A DNA stretch of 64,000 nt from JBBREP01 sp038202885 (GTDB taxonomy: Bacteria; Actinomycetota; Acidimicrobiia; IMCC26256; PALSA-610): the NCBI GenBank assembly GCA_038202885.1, contig JBBREP010000008.1, forward strand, positions 1 through 64,000, in the 5' to 3' direction. Position numbers and translations under genes: made by a program. Within the stretch, counting starts at the first letter, position 1, and each line of letters begins with the position of its first letter. Below the pieces are notes generated by a model, which saw only the letters and a list, made by a program, of their open reading frames with translations, made no database searches and was not told where the DNA came from. Positions 36,544-45,396 of the stretch are shown piece after piece.

Positions 36544-37164
36544 ATGAGCGACGCGCGAGCGTGGGACGAGCGCTACCAGACCGCGGAATTCGTCTGGAAG
36601 ACCGACCCGAACCGTTTCCTGGCGCCCGAGGTTGACGGATTGCAGCCGGGCCGCGTGCTGGATCTTGCCTGCGGCGAGGGACGCAACGCAGTGTGGCTCG
36701 CCACCCAGGGATGGGACGCGACCGGCGTCGATTACTCGCAGGTGGGTTTGGACAAGGCGGCACAACTCGCGGCGTCGAATCATGTGGCGGCCAACTGGGT
36801 GTGCGCCGACGTGACGCGCTTCGAACCCGGTGATCGCTACGACCTCGTCATCGTGTTCTACCTCCAACTTCCCGACGCTGAACGACGGTCCGCATTCGTG
36901 ACCGCGGCACGAGCACTGGCCGCCGACGGAACGCTGCTCATTGTTGGTCACGATCTCACGAATCTCACCGACGGGGTGGGCGGGCCACAAAACGCCGCCG
37001 TCCTCTATACGCCCGACGACGTCAGCGCCGACCTCCACGCGTCGGGTGTCACCGACCTCACCGTCGACCGTGCCGAACGCGTCGAGCGACCGGTCGACAC
37101 CGACGCCGGAACGGTCATGGCCATCGACTGCCTCGTCCGCGGCCACCGAAGCGCCCAGCCGTAG
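36544..37164 (+). CDS. Class I SAM-dependent methyltransferase (TehB/TPMT-like)
   Basis: 206 residues, cytoplasmic. Motif I is VLDLACGEGRNAVWLA, with the acidic motif II in GVDYS and motif IV in YDLVIVFYLQLP. The N-terminus (AWDERYQTAEFVWKTDPNRFL) matches the TehB/thiopurine-methyltransferase-like group, which methylates soft nucleophiles such as thiols, selenide or tellurite. It starts 29 bases after the DUF2892 gene and is probably cotranscribed, so a thiol or sulfide substrate is plausible. That is inference from context. Confidence 0.85.
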   Translation: MSDARAWDERYQTAEFVWKTDPNRFLAPEVDGLQPGRVLDLACGEGRNAVWLATQGWDATGVDYSQVGLDKAAQLAASNHVAANWVCADVTRFEPGDRYDLVIVFYLQLPDAERRSAFVTAARALAADGTLLIVGHDLTNLTDGVGGPQNAAVLYTPDDVSADLHASGVTDLTVDRAERVERPVDTDAGTVMAIDCLVRGHRSAQP

Positions 37165-37191
37165 TCCGGGCTGTGTGGCACACCGCTGCGA

Positions 37192-37428
37192 TCAGTCTTC
37201 GGGTATACCCGCGAAATCCGTCTTGACCTGCTTATACCAACCCATGCCCTTGATCGGGTGCTTCCAACGCCCCTTCATCGCCTTGAGGGCGGCCTCGTGC
37301 GAAGCGTCGCCCGTCGTGACGACTTCTTTGAGGTGTCGGTCCTGAGCTTTGATGATTTCGTCGGCCGTTGCGCCGAGGTGCGCGAACCCACATGGTCCGC
37401 CGAGTTGTTGACACGTCATGGTCTTCAT
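37192..37428 (-). CDS. DUF1059-like small protein
   Basis: 78 residues with the MKTMTCQQLGGPCGFAHLGATADEI opening of this small, possibly metal-binding family (Cys6 and Cys13, later His32). The C-terminal half is KGRWKHPIKGMGWYKQVKTDF. Function unknown. It is divergent from a TetR-type regulator, with 88 bases between starts that contain an inverted repeat, and is therefore the likely target of that regulator. Confidence 0.75.
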   Translation of the reverse strand: MKTMTCQQLGGPCGFAHLGATADEIIKAQDRHLKEVVTTGDASHEAALKAMKGRWKHPIKGMGWYKQVKTDFAGIPED

Positions 37429-37486
37429 CGTTTCCCCTCTGCGAGAGCAACTCCGCCGACACAGCGCCGAGCAATCTAGAGTTACT

Positions 37487-37501
37487 CTCTCGTTTCGAGA
37501 G
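37487..37501. promoter_or_regulatory. Candidate TetR operator
   Basis: CTCTCGTTTCGAGAG, 6-base arms with a TTT centre, set within a looser longer dyad flanked by AGTTA and GATACT. It overlaps the probable -10 (GATACTAT) of the regulator gene and lies about 60 bases from the divergent small-protein start. Confidence 0.5.
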
Positions 37502-37516
37502 TGATACTATCGTTTT

Positions 37517-38152
37517 GTGGCAGAGACAGTCAAGCGCGGACCGCCCTCGAGGGGTCAAGCCCGCACCCGGCTCGCGCGGCGCGCAGTGATCGAGGCAGCA
37601 CGCAGCCTGTTTTTGCACAACGGCTACGCCACTACCACGATCACGGCGATAAGTCGACGAGCCGACGTGCCAGAACCGACGGTGTATCGCCTGTTTTCCT
37701 CGAAGGTCGGGATTCTCAAGGCGCTGCTCGACGTGTCCATCGCAGGCGACGATGCGATAGTCGCAGTCTCAGAACGGGCCAATGTCGCTGCGCTTTTCGA
37801 GCAACACGACATGCGTGAGGTCCTCGCCGGCTTTGCTGCGATCACGACCCAGATCAATCAGCGGACCAACGACCTCTACAGCGTCCTCAGCCGCGCAGCC
37901 GACGCGGATGTCGAGGCGGCCGAACTGCTGAGAACGCTACGTCAACAGCGCGACCAAGGACAGGGCAAGATCGTCCAGTCGCTGCACCGCAAGCACAAAC
38001 TACGGGCCGGGCTCAAAGCCCGCGACGCTGCCGACCTCGTCCACGCGCTGATGTCACCCGAGGTCTACCGCCTACTCGTCACCGACCGGGGCTGGAGCCC
38101 CGAGCAGTACCAACAATGGGCTACGCAAACCCTCATCCAACAGCTGACGTAA
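37517..38152 (+). CDS. TetR/AcrR-family transcriptional regulator
   Basis: 211 residues. N-terminal helix-turn-helix (about 20-66: AVIEAARSLFLHNGYATTTI, then VPEPTVYRLFSSKVGILKALLD) and a divergent all-helical ligand domain. GTG start at 37517 follows a probable -10 element by only a few bases, suggesting a leaderless transcript. It probably represses itself and the divergent DUF1059-like gene through the inverted repeat between them. The ligand is not predictable. Confidence 0.88.
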   Translation: MAETVKRGPPSRGQARTRLARRAVIEAARSLFLHNGYATTTITAISRRADVPEPTVYRLFSSKVGILKALLDVSIAGDDAIVAVSERANVAALFEQHDMREVLAGFAAITTQINQRTNDLYSVLSRAADADVEAAELLRTLRQQRDQGQGKIVQSLHRKHKLRAGLKARDAADLVHALMSPEVYRLLVTDRGWSPEQYQQWATQTLIQQLT

Positions 38153-38299
38153 CTCCCTCGCGATCCATTCGATGCTCGATCCGAATCCTGATGAGCGGGG
38201 CTGATCGCAGGGGACTGTGGCTCCGCTCGAACACGCAGATCGTCCCGGCGGGAACCCGCTCGGCGCAACGAGCACGTCGCTTCGCGACCGCCGCAGGCG

Positions 38300-38854
38300 T
38301 CAGTTGGTCGGTGTCGCAATGCAGCGGAACGGCGCGGTACCGCTGAGCTGGTTCGGTTCGAAGATGAGCTGTCGCGACGAGGTGTCGCCAACCATGGTCA
38401 CGTAGGCGTTCGCGCCGTTCTCGTACGACGAATCGGTCCACTCGTATGGCTGCGGCGCGCCGGTGTGGTCAAAGATCTCAGTCAGCTCTGCCGGGCTCGC
38501 GAGCCTGATGCCTTTGCCCGCGCACGTCGACATCGCAGCGAACCAGGTTGTCGCGGCACGCGGGGACGGGTCGAAGCACAAGTCGCCACCCTGCTGGAGC
38601 CCGGCCGGGCAGTGCACTTTGATCGAGGACTTGACCGAGTTCGCGAGATCGCTTGCGTTGACCGACCCGGCGATGAGGTTCGCATGCTTGCCCGATGGCG
38701 GCTGGTGCCCCGAGATCGTGTTCGCGGCGACCTGACCGTTCGACGTGATCATCACCGCGGCACCCGCAGTACCGCCCAAGGCGAAGAACAGCGCACACAA
38801 TGCGATGCCGTTGGAGAACGTCAGTGGCTTGCCCAGCGCTCGGCGGATCTGCAT
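38300..38854 (-). CDS. Secreted protein with C-type-lectin-like C-terminal region
   Basis: 184 residues. Signal peptide or anchor (NGIALCALFFALGGTAGAAVM) after MQIRRALGKPLTF, an N-terminus frequent in actinobacterial surface proteins. A short linker has a NASDLANSVKSS unit. The C-terminal ~80 residues follow a lectin-like pattern: CPAGL, CFD, WFAAMSTCAGKGIRLASPAEL, then WTDSS and FRCIAT. Two Cys pairs are likely. Ligand unknown. Confidence 0.68.
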   Translation of the reverse strand: MQIRRALGKPLTFSNGIALCALFFALGGTAGAAVMITSNGQVAANTISGHQPPSGKHANLIAGSVNASDLANSVKSSIKVHCPAGLQQGGDLCFDPSPRAATTWFAAMSTCAGKGIRLASPAELTEIFDHTGAPQPYEWTDSSYENGANAYVTMVGDTSSRQLIFEPNQLSGTAPFRCIATPTN

Positions 38855-39014
38855 CCCGACTCCCTCTGATCGTCGTGAAGCTCCCGGACGCCTCGCGATG
38901 GCTCAGTGTCACAGCCAGCCGGTGCGCGCGCAACCCGAGCCTGCGATAGCGCTGGTTAGGCCGCCACGGCGGGTCGCGCGGTGCTCAGACGCAACCCACC
39001 ATCCTCGTTGCGAG

Positions 39015-39075
39015 TGGGCGCTGGGGACCTGAACCCTCGACCCCCTCCTTGTAAGGGAGCACCGACCGAGCGCTG
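39015..39075 (-). pseudogene. tRNA-Val remnant
   Basis: Read on the minus strand, it keeps the anticodon arm (CTCC CTTACAA GGAG, anticodon TAC), the 3' acceptor half AGCGCCC and a degenerate T-arm (GGGTTCAGGTCCC). The 5' acceptor strand and D-arm do not fold. It shares a 22-base identical block with the intact tRNA-Val at 43291-43364, in the same orientation. Confidence 0.6.
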
Positions 39076-39195
39076 TGCTCACCGGCCAGCGGCTCGGTCC
39101 CAGCCTCTCACGCGAGGCCCGGACGACCCCATTAGGCGGTCTGGCGCATCACCTCGGGCGCGCGCTAATTCGCGTTGCGCGGTTCGCTTGCGCGA

Positions 39196-39699
39196 CTAGA
39201 GCGCGAGCCGCATTCGCAGCTCGCCCCGACACCGATCCGATGGAGGCGGCTGAAAGTCGCCGGACTCGATGAAGCCGCACCACTCGTAAAGCCGCTGCGC
39301 CGGTTCGTTGCCTCGCGTTACCCACAGCTCGACGGCCGCCATCCCGATCTCGCGTGACCACTCGGCGACCGCGCCGACAAGCGCGCGCCCGACGCCACTG
39401 CCGCGAGCAACTGGCGAAGTCCACATCGACACGAGATCCACGACAGCCGCATAGCGTCCGGACCGGAACCCGCCAACGAGTCCGACGGCCCTCGTATCGT
39501 TCAACGCGAAGCAGGTTGCACTGTCGCGACCCTCAGCACCCGAGCGCGCCCGTGCGCTCCACTCTTCGACCGGGTAGGCGGCGTCCTGGTCATACGACGA
39601 GGCGAACGCCGCCGGTGCATCCCGAAGCGCGTCGAGCCGGACAGTTCGCAGCAACGCTTCGCCCTCGTGGCCGTGTATGCGACGGACCATGACGTCCAT
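39196..39699 (-). CDS. GNAT-family N-acetyltransferase
   Basis: 167 residues with the GNAT acetyl-CoA motif as VARGSGVGRALVGAVAEW (Q/R-x-x-G-x-G/A pattern, about 97-114), preceded by VDLVSMWTSPV and followed by VELWVTRGNEPAQRLYEWCGF. The substrate is not predictable. ATG at 39699 is taken; ATG at 39690 (MVRRIHG) is equally plausible. It lies next to the tRNA-Val remnant and has no operon partner. Confidence 0.82.
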   Translation of the reverse strand: MDVMVRRIHGHEGEALLRTVRLDALRDAPAAFASSYDQDAAYPVEEWSARARSGAEGRDSATCFALNDTRAVGLVGGFRSGRYAAVVDLVSMWTSPVARGSGVGRALVGAVAEWSREIGMAAVELWVTRGNEPAQRLYEWCGFIESGDFQPPPSDRCRGELRMRLAL

Positions 39700-40281
39700 C
39701 CCGCAATCATCAAGCGGCGCAGCACTCCAAGCCGAGGGAATTTGCGGACGATGTGGCGCTGGGCCGGTCGGGTGGCGAGATCACGCCGTGCCGCGGATGA
39801 GCAGTTCAGCGCGTGCGGCCTGCCCGTTGTGGTCTGCATCGTGCTCGTCAAGTTCCGTTGCGCGACGGCGCAGATGCTCCGAAAGGCCAAGCACGCGAGG
39901 ACTGCGCCGACACTGCGGGGTGACCCCCGATCTATCCGATGTGAGCACCGACGCTTCGCCCTACCGGGGCCACTCGCAGTCACCTGACGCTCGGGGCGCC
40001 TCATGCCTCCGCCGCTTCGGGGCAGCGAGAGCCGCCGTGCTCACCCGCGTTTCGCAGGTCCTCCCGAGCGGGACGCCTTCCTTTTAGGTGTCGCATGCTT
40101 CGCCGACGCCGGTCCGGCACGATTCAATTCACCGAAGGCGATTGCGTCGGAACTCCTGCGCCGAGCCGGGAAAGGCTTCCGTGTCGTTCACAAGTGCTCC
40201 CTGCGTCGCTTCACTCGGCCGTGCCCGCAAACGACCGAGTGACTTATCAACGACCTTCGCAGACGACAACTTCTGCCCCGT
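39700..40281. other. 582-base region without a recognisable gene
   Basis: Several short open frames on both strands, but none has a ribosome-binding site, family motif or consistent codon pattern. No RNA gene or strong hairpin seen. It may be decayed sequence within the segment bounded by the two tRNA-Val copies. Confidence 0.5.
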
Positions 40282-42906
40282 TTAGCTCATGTAGACGAAT
40301 GCGTCGAGGTCGATGCGGGGCCGTCCTGCGGTGCCTAGGTTCTTGATCACGAACGTGTGCGTGCCGAACACGTACGCCTGGGCGAACACGATCGTCTCCG
40401 CGCTCGTGGTCGTGCCCTTCGTGTCGACGTTGACGGGCGTGGTGGCGTCGAACTTGACGGAACCGATACCGCGGTTGGTCGCTTTGGTCGACACCCACGC
40501 GAATTCCTTGGCCTTCAATGTGAACGTCACGGTCTTGCCGTTCACCGTCGAGAAGTCGACGAAGCCACCGGACGAACCCGCCAGTGCCTGACGAGTCCAA
40601 CCCGCCGAGTAGGCGACGCCCGGGGCGTTCTCCTGCACCAGGTTCAGCTTGAACACACCGAACGCCGTATAGGCGCTCGTATTGCCCGCCTTGTCGGTCG
40701 CGCGCACTTGGTACTGGTAGGAGTGTCCCGGCGCGAGAGTCTGAGTGATCGACGTCGCCGTCGGAGAACCGAGCGTCACGTTGGCGAACGCACCACTGTC
40801 GACCTTGCGCTGCAACGTGTAGGACGCAACACCGCTGGTGCTGTCACTGGCGGCCCACGAAGTGGTCACCGGCACTCCGGAACTCGTCAGCTTCCCGCCG
40901 ACCGCGAACACCGACTTCGGCGCGACGGTGATGGCCGGCGCGGTCTTGTCGATGCGGACGCTGACGAACTTGTAGAGGTTCGAGTTCGACCAGTTGTCGG
41001 TGGCTTGGTAGTAGAGGTTCGTCGTTCCCTCGGCCGAGATCGTCGGCGCAACTGACGACCCGGCTTTCTGGAGGCCGAACGCCCCGGCGCCGGTCGCGAA
41101 ATAGCTCTGGTAGTAGACGCCGCTTCCACCGTCTGCGGCGCTGATGAACACGGTCGTGTTCGTGTTGTTCCAGCCGTTGGCGTTGGGCGCGGGCGACACG
41201 GACGCTGAGCTGGTGGGTGGTGTGGCGTCGCCACTTTCCCGCGTGAGCTGCACTTGCATGTTCCAGGTATTGCTGGCTGTGGCGTACATGCCCATGACCC
41301 AGATGCCGGTGCCATCCGGATCCTGGAACGCGCCGGAGTAGTCACCCCAACGGTTGCGGCCGTCCTTGTCGAGCCGCTGGTAGCCGCCCGAACCCGCGGC
41401 CACATAGTGGGCGCTGCCGTCGACACATACCGTGCACACACCCTGATTCGGGATGCCGATCACCCACGCCGACGGATTCAAGTTGCCCTGACCAGACGGA
41501 CTCACCATGTCGGTGACCATCGACATGTCGCCGTTCGGGCGCACACCAACGTGGGGGTACATCGTGGAATAGTTGCCGTAGTTCAGGATCCACGCCTGGG
41601 TGACCGAATTGTTGAGGTCGTTGATCTGCATGAGGTACGGCTTCGCATAGCCCCCTGAACTCACGCTCGTCCACGTGTAGAGATAGGGGTACTGCCACAC
41701 GGCGCCGAGCAGTCGCGAGTCATTGCCCGCCTCGAGACATTGGTTCGAGCTACTCGGCTGCACCGCGCACGGCGGCGCGTTCATCGTGTTGACCGCGATG
41801 TCGGCCTCGGTGAGCGTCGGCCCGGAGCTGCAGCACGCGGTCTCGTTCGTCACCCGGTACTGGTGGAGCGTCGTGCTCGTGCTCCCGTTGCCGGAAGTGG
41901 CGAGGAACTCGCCGTTCCCGGTGCCGGAGTTGCGCATGACGGTGGGCTGGATGCTCCGGCCCGCCAGGTTGAAGTACTCCCACCACGAACAGCAGCCACC
42001 ACCGGTGAACTCCGATTGTGGCATCACACGGATCATCTCGTTGCTGGTCCCACCAGCGTCCTTGAGCGAGAACATATTGCACGTGAAGTACACGTAATGC
42101 GCGCTCGACGTGCCGATCTCGGGATAGTCGCACCAATCGTGCGGGAAGTTCGCCTGCACCGGCATCCACCAGGTTGACCAACCCTGCATCGCGTCGCTGT
42201 TATTGCTCACCGCGACATAGAGCTCCGAACTCGTCGTGCCGTTGCTCGCCGCAGCCACCATCCAAAAGCGTTGCGAATACGGGTCGAACACGACGTGCGG
42301 GTCGAATGTGCTGCTCGAGTCGGGCAGTCCGTCGAAGAAGTTCGCCAGCGTCTGGCTGCTCAGCACCGCGCCGCCCTTGCTGAACACGTTGACCGCGCCG
42401 TTGACAGCCACGATCGCCTGGTGCGGGCCGACCGCGAACCCGCCGTCGGGCGGGATCCAACCCGAGTAAGCAGAGCCGTTGAAGCTCGTGCCGATCGTGA
42501 TGTCGTTGGCATGCGCGCCGCCCGATGCCGGTGGCCGCGCGTTGAGCACCTTTGCCGGCCGCGGAGGAACGTGGGAAATCGGCGGGTCCTCGTCGGCTTC
42601 GAAGTCGTTGTACACCGTTCGGTCCAACGGACTGGCTACCAGACGGTCCGTGCGCGGCAGACTGATGTGCTTCGCCTGGCTGAGGTGCTGGCCCCTGCCG
42701 CCACTCGCCTTGGCGAGGTGCCACGCAGTGCCCGCACCCGTCGCTGCGGGCGCAGTCGTGCCGTCAGCCGAAGCGATCGCTGGCACCGCGGAACCGTCCG
42801 ACGAGCCGCGTTCCGACGACGCCCCCACCGCGCCTTGCGCTGCCGTGAAGCCGAGCGCCGCGACAGCAGCCGCAATGACAAAAGACTTACCGCGAGAAAT
42901 CTTCAC
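40282..42906 (-). CDS. Large secreted protein: propeller-like region, Fn3-like unit and C-terminal beta-sandwich
   Basis: 874 residues with signal peptide (GKSFVIAAAVAALGFTAAQG). Residues ~130-560 look like a beta-propeller (SGWIPPDGGFAVGPHQAI, DPHVVFDPYSQRFWMVAA, NRWGDYSGAFQDPDGTGIWV), with unusual CC pairs (GGGCCSWW, ETACCSSG). Then an Ig-like unit with a DGGSGVYY motif, an Fn3-like domain (GHSYQYQVRATDKAGNTSAY), and a C-terminal sandwich (GKTVTFTLKAKEFAWVS, GRPRIDLDAFVYM). No catalytic motif was found. Probably surface-exposed. It does not carry the terminal module of the three tagged proteins. Confidence 0.82.
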   Translation of the reverse strand: MKISRGKSFVIAAAVAALGFTAAQGAVGASSERGSSDGSAVPAIASADGTTAPAATGAGTAWHLAKASGGRGQHLSQAKHISLPRTDRLVASPLDRTVYNDFEADEDPPISHVPPRPAKVLNARPPASGGAHANDITIGTSFNGSAYSGWIPPDGGFAVGPHQAIVAVNGAVNVFSKGGAVLSSQTLANFFDGLPDSSSTFDPHVVFDPYSQRFWMVAAASNGTTSSELYVAVSNNSDAMQGWSTWWMPVQANFPHDWCDYPEIGTSSAHYVYFTCNMFSLKDAGGTSNEMIRVMPQSEFTGGGCCSWWEYFNLAGRSIQPTVMRNSGTGNGEFLATSGNGSTSTTLHQYRVTNETACCSSGPTLTEADIAVNTMNAPPCAVQPSSSNQCLEAGNDSRLLGAVWQYPYLYTWTSVSSGGYAKPYLMQINDLNNSVTQAWILNYGNYSTMYPHVGVRPNGDMSMVTDMVSPSGQGNLNPSAWVIGIPNQGVCTVCVDGSAHYVAAGSGGYQRLDKDGRNRWGDYSGAFQDPDGTGIWVMGMYATASNTWNMQVQLTRESGDATPPTSSASVSPAPNANGWNNTNTTVFISAADGGSGVYYQSYFATGAGAFGLQKAGSSVAPTISAEGTTNLYYQATDNWSNSNLYKFVSVRIDKTAPAITVAPKSVFAVGGKLTSSGVPVTTSWAASDSTSGVASYTLQRKVDSGAFANVTLGSPTATSITQTLAPGHSYQYQVRATDKAGNTSAYTAFGVFKLNLVQENAPGVAYSAGWTRQALAGSSGGFVDFSTVNGKTVTFTLKAKEFAWVSTKATNRGIGSVKFDATTPVNVDTKGTTTSAETIVFAQAYVFGTHTFVIKNLGTAGRPRIDLDAFVYMS

Positions 42907-43290
42907 GACGCCTGGCTCCCTTGATCCTTCGCACGGCCCGACGCATCAACTCCGAGCCTGTGTTGCGATTGAATACGTCGCGCCGCTTACTGACATCCCC
43001 GATCGCGGCGCTGCGGCAATTGCGACGGACAGTATCGGTCGCTTCGACGATCCGCAACTGCAACAACCGGCCTCGTTCGGAACCTCAGTGCAACCCACTG
43101 CCGCCGGGATCGAGATCACCGCAGCGACGAGGCTCGTTCCCCCGGATGCGGGTCCGATCCGACTTACCGACGACGCCGAGACGTTCCTGCGCGAAATGTA
43201 AGGCGCACTCCGACCAATGCGAACTATGCCCGCGGGTGCGTTGGCGACCCTCGCATCGGTCCCTCTAAGTGTCTGCAAACATTGCGTTTG
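42907..43290. other. 384-base intergenic region upstream of the large secreted protein
   Basis: Contains open frames on both strands without ribosome-binding sites or recognisable domains. The + frame ending at 43201 (TDDAETFLREM) is open but unsupported. The promoter of the secreted-protein gene presumably lies here; no clear -35/-10 pair was found. Confidence 0.4.
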
Positions 43291-43364
43291 TGGGCGCTGG
43301 GCGACTCGAACGCCCGACCCCCTCCTTGTAAGGGAGGTGCTCTAACCAACTGAGCTAAGCGCCC
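43291..43364 (-). tRNA. tRNA-Val (anticodon TAC)
   Basis: Folds as a complete cloverleaf: acceptor GGGCGCT/AGCGCCC, D-stem GCTC/GAGC, anticodon stem CCTCC/GGAGG with loop CTTACAA (anticodon TAC), T-stem GGGCG/CGCCC with loop TTCGAGT, discriminator A at 43291. CCA is not encoded. Confidence 0.95.
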
Positions 43365-43390
43365 GAAGCTCGATGATCGTAGTGGTCGAC

Positions 43391-45073
43391 TCAGGGCGTC
43401 CCGTCAAGCAATGCGAGCAGGAGGATCGAGTTGGCGGTGTAGTCGAGGGCTGGCTCACTGGTCACGTAGTCGTCGAGCCGATCTTCGTAGGCCGCGCGCG
43501 CGGTGCTGAACACGTCCTTCACCACGAAGTGCTGCGAACGGATCTCCTTCTTGTTCGCCGGCCCCCCAACGACAGCGCCGATAGGTAGACCAGCGCCAGA
43601 CGTGCTTGCCCAATGATGCGGATGCAGCGGCGCATTCGGTCCGTACCCGACGACGAAACTTGTGCCCCACTGGTTGCGGCCGAACAAGTGATCGCGCGCA
43701 AAGTCGGCGATGGCGACCGACGATGACGGGTTGGCCCGATGATCGAGCACGACCGCACTCCCGGTCCCGCCGCTCACTGCCGTCTGGCCCCACGAGTAGT
43801 ACGTGGGAATCGACCAGGCGCCCACAGCCGTCGCCAGGTCACGCGCTCCTTCGACCACATTGGCCAGCTCGGCGCACGCGACCGACTTCGCCGTCGCATC
43901 GGTCACCGCCGCATGCACGATCGCGCCGCACAGTTCGGCGCCCGCGAGACCAGCGACGTCGTCCCAGCCCATCTCGTATTGCGGCGCCCCGAGCTGCAGC
44001 TCCGCCACAGCGTCGTTGAGATACGCCGCATCTCCAGTCGTTCGGTACAGCATCGCGGCGGCGAGCGCGAGGTCATCGTGCCAAGAACTCGCCCGGTAGA
44101 ACCCGCCTCGCATGACCGGCCCGACGCCGGCCGTCGCCCTACCCGCGTTGTACCAGTCGATCGCCTGACTGAGCAGCGCGGAGCGTGCCGCGCCGGTCGC
44201 TCGATCCGCCGCGAGTGCGAGTGCAGCCGCGGCCTTGCCGCTCAAGCTCGACCCCGAACTCGGATAGGCGACGCGCGTACCGATTCCTGCGGCGCTGCTC
44301 GCGTCGTCAACTGCAGGATTGCGGAACCCCACGTTGTGATCGCGCTCGTCGCCCACCTGGCCGATGAACAACGACGGGCTCGGATGCGCCTTCACGAGCC
44401 AGCGAATACCCACGTCGGCTTCCTGATCGAGCGCAGTGGCATCCGGCGCATCAACCGCGGCCGCGAGTTGGAGCACGATCGCGGCATAGGCGGTGGTCTC
44501 GGTGAAATGCAGCATGTCGCCGGCATCCATCCACCCGCCGGTGAGATCAATATGTTGGCCGGCGGACGGACCCGAGGCGACGACAGCATCATGGAGATGC
44601 GCCGCCGCATGCAGCGGTGACGGCTCGCTGCCGTCGCGGTTTGCCGCGAAGAACTGCAGCAACGTCGGGATGGCTTCGCGGCTCGCCCCGGCACGCACGT
44701 CCCACGGCCGCGACACCAGGCCCGCGGCGCGCACTCGATAGCTGCCGGGCGCAGTGATCGCGCTGAGGTCGGCCGTCGCAATGAATCGCCAAGGCCCCGG
44801 AATGCGCGCCTTCACCAACGTGCCCTGGAGCACGACTGCGCCAGCGCCGTTGATGACATCGAACGGTTGCTTGGCATGGTTCGCACCAGTCGCGAGCACG
44901 GCGACCTTGGCATCACGCGGCTCGCTTGGGCCTCCCGTGCGCAACACGTCGGGACGGCTCACCACAGCCTGCGACGGCGCCACGCCGACCAGTACCGAAG
45001 TAGCGAGGAACACCACACTGGCAGCGACGGCGATGCGCAAGTGTCGCCCGCGCCGGCTACGAACAACGGCCAT
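43391..45073 (-). CDS. Secreted glycoside hydrolase family 9 (endoglucanase-type)
   Basis: 560 residues. Signal peptide (RHLRIAVAASVVFLATSVLVG), an N-terminal CelD_N Ig-like domain (about 40-130; VLATGANHAKQPFDV, GSYRVRAAG), then the GH9 (alpha/alpha)6 catalytic domain. Catalytic elements are present: GGWMDAGDM (Asp pair near residue 182), the active-site region HPHHWAST, and the acid Glu in TSEPALDYTAN near residue 540. It probably cleaves beta-1,4-glucan outside the cell; exact substrate inferred from family. ATG at 45073 begins the signal peptide. A 15-base palindrome lies 78 bases upstream. Confidence 0.88.
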   Translation of the reverse strand: MAVVRSRRGRHLRIAVAASVVFLATSVLVGVAPSQAVVSRPDVLRTGGPSEPRDAKVAVLATGANHAKQPFDVINGAGAVVLQGTLVKARIPGPWRFIATADLSAITAPGSYRVRAAGLVSRPWDVRAGASREAIPTLLQFFAANRDGSEPSPLHAAAHLHDAVVASGPSAGQHIDLTGGWMDAGDMLHFTETTAYAAIVLQLAAAVDAPDATALDQEADVGIRWLVKAHPSPSLFIGQVGDERDHNVGFRNPAVDDASSAAGIGTRVAYPSSGSSLSGKAAAALALAADRATGAARSALLSQAIDWYNAGRATAGVGPVMRGGFYRASSWHDDLALAAAMLYRTTGDAAYLNDAVAELQLGAPQYEMGWDDVAGLAGAELCGAIVHAAVTDATAKSVACAELANVVEGARDLATAVGAWSIPTYYSWGQTAVSGGTGSAVVLDHRANPSSSVAIADFARDHLFGRNQWGTSFVVGYGPNAPLHPHHWASTSGAGLPIGAVVGGPANKKEIRSQHFVVKDVFSTARAAYEDRLDDYVTSEPALDYTANSILLLALLDGTP

Positions 45074-45396
45074 GTCCCATCCTGGCACGTCGGCCCGGCC
45101 GAGGGACACGAACGCCGCACTCTCAGTGAGACAGTTCTTCTGGCGTTCCATTCCCTCGGAGGGAACTGAGCGCCATGAGAACTCGGCGCGCGCTGCCGCG
45201 GCAGCGGAGTCGCGCGCCCCACGAACGACCACGCCGGGCCTGCGCACGATGGCGCGGACCCGGCCAGTCGATCTCCCCCATGGCTCCTTGTTCGTGGCCA
45301 CTTGCGGGCCGGGACTCGCCTTCGCAGGCAGCGGGGGGTCCGCCTGCTCCGTCGTCCCGGCCCGCCTCTGCCACAACAGGAAGACCGTGTCTCCGA
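45074..45396. other. Upstream region of the GH9 gene
   Basis: 323 bases between the GH9 start and the hairpin after whiB. Holds the palindrome TTCCCTCGGAGGGAA at 45151-45165. No gene is supported; long frames here are antisense or upstream extensions without conservation. Confidence 0.5.
45151..45165. promoter_or_regulatory. Palindrome upstream of GH9 gene
   Basis: TTCCCTCGGAGGGAA, perfect 7-base arms with one central base. The place and size suit a repressor site for the cellulase gene, but no partner regulator is identified. Confidence 0.35.

Noticed and set aside
37198..37211. CGGGTATACCCG palindrome as a fourth CstR operator
   Set aside because: It lies inside the 3' end of the DUF1059-like coding sequence and lacks the long C/G tracts of the three real candidates.
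39667..39987. Possible small gene on the + strand between GNAT and the large secreted protein
   Set aside because: No ribosome-binding site, motif or hydrophobic pattern; composition does not resemble the neighbouring genes.
42946..43278. 110-codon minus-strand frame before the large secreted protein
   Set aside because: Competes with an equally plain frame on the other strand; neither has a start signal or domain.
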